Assembly (NCBI GenBank): GCA_903858475.1
Contig: CAIOIZ010000116.1
Location: 1-64,000 of the forward strand
Direction of reading: 5' to 3'
From: an uncultured Bacteroidota bacterium
Lineage (GTDB): Bacteria; Bacteroidota; Bacteroidia; Chitinophagales; Chitinophagaceae
DNA length: 64,000 nt
In this document: piece by piece, positions 61,383 through 64,000 of the stretch
How the letters are laid out: the number at the start of each line of letters is the position of its first letter
Position numbering within the stretch: position 1 is the stretch's first letter
Translations under genes and position numbers: made by a program
Notes under the pieces: generated by a model
The model's database searches: none
What the model was told of the DNA's origin: nothing
Seen by the model: the letters and a program-made list of their open reading frames with translations, nothing else

Positions 61383-62228
61383 ATGAAAAAGTCATTAAGC
61401 ATAATAGGCATAGCAATTCTACTATATTTTTCAACCGCTGCGCAAGTAGGAATTGGAACCAGTTCTCCCGTAACATCTGCTAAATTAGAAGTGACTTCTA
61501 CCAACAGTGGCTTTCTGCCACCACGGATGTCAGCAGTTCAAAGAAATACCATCCCCTCGCCTGTTGCAGGATTAATTATTTGGTGTAGTGATTGTGGAAT
61601 AAGAGGCGAATTGCAAGTGTTCGATGGAGTTAACTGGACTAATATTCATGGAGGCACCACTTTAGATCCATTATCTATCGGTGCACAATCGTGGATGCTG
61701 TATAATTTAAATGTTGACAAATACCGCAATGGTGACCCCATACCAAAAGTGACGGACGCAACTGCTTGGACTAATTTAGTAACCGGTGCCTATTGTTATT
61801 ATAATAACGATTCGGCTACCTATGCAGCTATCTATGGAAAATTATATAATTGGTATGCAGTAAATGATTCAAGAGGTCTGGCTCCTGCAGGATGGCATAT
61901 TCCTACTGAAATTGAGTGGACATCATTAACAACTTATTTAGGGGGCGAAACTATAGCTGGGGGACCACTCAAAGAAACAGGCACCGCGCATTGGGCAACT
62001 CCGAATACGGGTGCCACTAATAGCAGCGGATTCACTGGCTTGCCGGCTGGTTATCGTGCTAATTTTGGATCTTTCAGTAATGTTACCACTGGTGCATGGT
62101 GGTGGACAGCAACACAAGATAATGCAGCCAATGCCTGGTACCGGAGTACGAGTTATGGACAAGTTAGCATAGGTAGATCGTCGACTGCAAAACAGCTTGG
62201 CGCTTCTGTCAGGTGTATTAAGGATTAA
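61383..62228 (+). CDS. FISUMP-domain secreted protein
   Basis: Signal peptide; IGAQSWMLYNLNVDKYRNGDPIPKVTDATAWTNL, GKLYNWYAVNDSRGLAPAGWHIPTEIEWTSLTTYLGG, FTGLPAGYR, ASVRCIKD. Confidence 0.85.
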   Translation: MKKSLSIIGIAILLYFSTAAQVGIGTSSPVTSAKLEVTSTNSGFLPPRMSAVQRNTIPSPVAGLIIWCSDCGIRGELQVFDGVNWTNIHGGTTLDPLSIGAQSWMLYNLNVDKYRNGDPIPKVTDATAWTNLVTGAYCYYNNDSATYAAIYGKLYNWYAVNDSRGLAPAGWHIPTEIEWTSLTTYLGGETIAGGPLKETGTAHWATPNTGATNSSGFTGLPAGYRANFGSFSNVTTGAWWWTATQDNAANAWYRSTSYGQVSIGRSSTAKQLGASVRCIKD

Positions 62229-62537
62229 TAATGTACAGATTTGGTTTTTCATTCAGCGCCTATTGTGCTGCACAGAATAATAACTATCTCTTTACTGACT
62301 CATTCAAAGTTCGTGATGTCATAAATCGCGGGTGAAGTTTCTACTTAAAAAAGTAAAATTTATTTCCGAATCTATAAAATTCAAATCTGGAAAATAATAA
62401 CGGTAGCAAAGAAAAATATTGAATTAATTTAAGTTTATTAAAATCTCCGCAGCATTCAACCTCCTAGTGATTAATTAAATTCAAATTTTGGAGGGAGCTT
62501 TTAAATTTGCAAGCTTGACTACTCTAGCGCAATGACT

Positions 62538-62545
62538 TATATTTG
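62538..62545 (+). promoter_or_regulatory. Bacteroidota -7 box TATATTTG
   Basis: TAnnTTTG match 7 nt before ATG at 62553. Confidence 0.4.
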
Positions 62546-62552
62546 TTAACAA

Positions 62553-64000
62553 ATGAGTCGGTTCATCACTTCGCTGTTTCTCTGTTTAATCCTACAATTG
62601 CCCAATGCGAAATCGCAGGCTATAATGGAAATAGTTCCATCTGCCTACGATTTAAAAAATGGCTTGGCCGATAACAATGTGGTTGATGGCTTACTAGATG
62701 AAAAAAATCTGCTCTGGCTCGCCACAAGCAATGGACTGAGCTGCTTTGATGGGCAATATTTTATAAACTATTCTGCAACAAATCCTAATTTCAAAATATC
62801 CTCTTCCACTGTCAACAGTATTACAAGAATTAATACTACTATATATGTTGCAACGAACAAAGGAATTGATAAAATAGATGCCCTATCAAAAAAAAGCTAC
62901 CCAGTTTACACAGCTGCTGCTGAAGAAAATATTGTAAAAGTATTTGCTACCAGGCAAGGCCAACTTATTAGCATTACCGCGAAGGGGAATTGCAAAAACC
63001 TTTTTTCAGACAAAAAAATACAATTGCCTTTTCAAGCGACTGAATATTTTGTTGCAGAAGATGAACAACAACGATTGTATATTTCATCTTTCCAGAAAGA
63101 CTTTTGTGTAATAGACCTTTCCACACATCAACAGACCAATTATATATCAAAAACCAATAATCCTATTTATGGTCTTTTATATAAAAAAGGTGCCGGATTA
63201 TTATCGTTGAATTTTAGAGGAATATTTAAATACAACCCCTTTGTAAAAAAGGAAGAACCCTATTTACAGTCGGATGATTTTGTGAATGGCTTTACCGAAA
63301 TTGATAACAGCTCTTTTTTAACCATTCACGATTTTAATAAAATTATCTACCACGATCAATCGGCGGCTACTTATGATATTAAGGTTTTACTCACTGGAAA
63401 TGCTATCTACAAAAAAATGTTGATGGACAAAAATGGCACAGCCATTTTACTATCAAATACAGGAATCTATTGTTTTAAATTACCGCTCCGTTTTCAGTCG
63501 ATAGTGCCCGACAATCAAATAGCAAATCAACCAATGGTCATGGTTCGAAGAGCGATGCTGGAAATGCCCAATAAAAAAATATTACTTTTTTCATATCGAG
63601 GCATTCAGGAATATGACCCGCTATCTAATACAAGCAAAACCATATCCAATGAACCCTTGGTCAATTACACTGCTGTGCAGGATGGCAATACAGTTTGGAT
63701 AGGCACAGACGGCAAAGGTTTATTTAAATTCGATTACATAACAAAAAAATTTAGTAGCCCCATACTCAGTAAATCAGCACTCAACGCCGAACATATTTTC
63801 GCCCTCTGCAAAGAGCCCGATGGAAAATTACTGCTGGGCTATTATATTCCCTTTGGCCTCAGAGAATATGACCCTATTACTAAAACCCTTACAGATATTG
63901 CGCTACCCTATGGAAATGCAGTTCCAACACAATCGAGAATTAGTCATATTTCACAAGATGAAACCGGACATTATTGGATTGCTACCGACAATGGACTTTT
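62553..64000 (+). CDS. Beta-propeller (Reg_prop) sensor protein N-terminus, truncated by window end
   Basis: Hand-translated ORF open to the window end; MSRFITSLFLCLILQLPNAKSQ signal peptide; YDLKNGLADNNVVDGLLDEKNLLWLATSNGLSCFDGQYF and repeats LWLAT/VWIGTDGKGLFKFD/YWIATDNGL. Absent from ORF track because no stop is present. Confidence 0.78.
   Translation, partial: MSRFITSLFLCLILQLPNAKSQAIMEIVPSAYDLKNGLADNNVVDGLLDEKNLLWLATSNGLSCFDGQYFINYSATNPNFKISSSTVNSITRINTTIYVATNKGIDKIDALSKKSYPVYTAAAEENIVKVFATRQGQLISITAKGNCKNLFSDKKIQLPFQATEYFVAEDEQQRLYISSFQKDFCVIDLSTHQQTNYISKTNNPIYGLLYKKGAGLLSLNFRGIFKYNPFVKKEEPYLQSDDFVNGFTEIDNSSFLTIHDFNKIIYHDQSAATYDIKVLLTGNAIYKKMLMDKNGTAILLSNTGIYCFKLPLRFQSIVPDNQIANQPMVMVRRAMLEMPNKKILLFSYRGIQEYDPLSNTSKTISNEPLVNYTAVQDGNTVWIGTDGKGLFKFDYITKKFSSPILSKSALNAEHIFALCKEPDGKLLLGYYIPFGLREYDPITKTLTDIALPYGNAVPTQSRISHISQDETGHYWIATDNGL

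Overview
The window is a stretch of Bacteroidota chromosome. Chitinophagaceae-like is my guess from gene content, type IX secretion (T9SS) C-terminal domains and TAnnTTTG -7 boxes; I made no taxonomic search. Housekeeping genes include secA, atpG, scpB, lysA, mnmA, aspartate kinase, a YebC-family gene, adenosine deaminase, pbpC with an alpha-2-macroglobulin, tRNA-Ser(GCT) and tRNA-Pro(TGG). They are interspersed with glycoside hydrolases (GH2, GH97), three T9SS-sorted secreted proteins, two TonB-type outer-membrane proteins, a decaheme cytochrome module and several unclassified membrane or lipoprotein genes. The parts most worth a second look are: (1) a tight minus-strand operon (22.1-25.0 kb) of tiny membrane proteins sharing a W-x-K-A helix motif, including a 46-aa ORF missing from the ORF track; (2) a HYC_CC_PP-like / HMA / HMA-TonB-receptor locus (13.5-17.0 kb); (3) a diheme cytochrome b / decaheme cytochrome c pair (11.3-12.8 kb); (4) a tRNA-proximal repeat cluster with a decayed tRNA-Ser 3' copy and terminator-like repeats showing a compensatory stem change; (5) a 40-nt palindrome overlapping a candidate promoter; (6) a cassette-like gene array with repeated noncoding units at 1.8-3.1 kb; and (7) -7 boxes placed so close to start codons that leaderless mRNAs are plausible. 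No CRISPR array, rRNA, transposase or phage gene was recognised. All family names come from reading motifs, without database searches.
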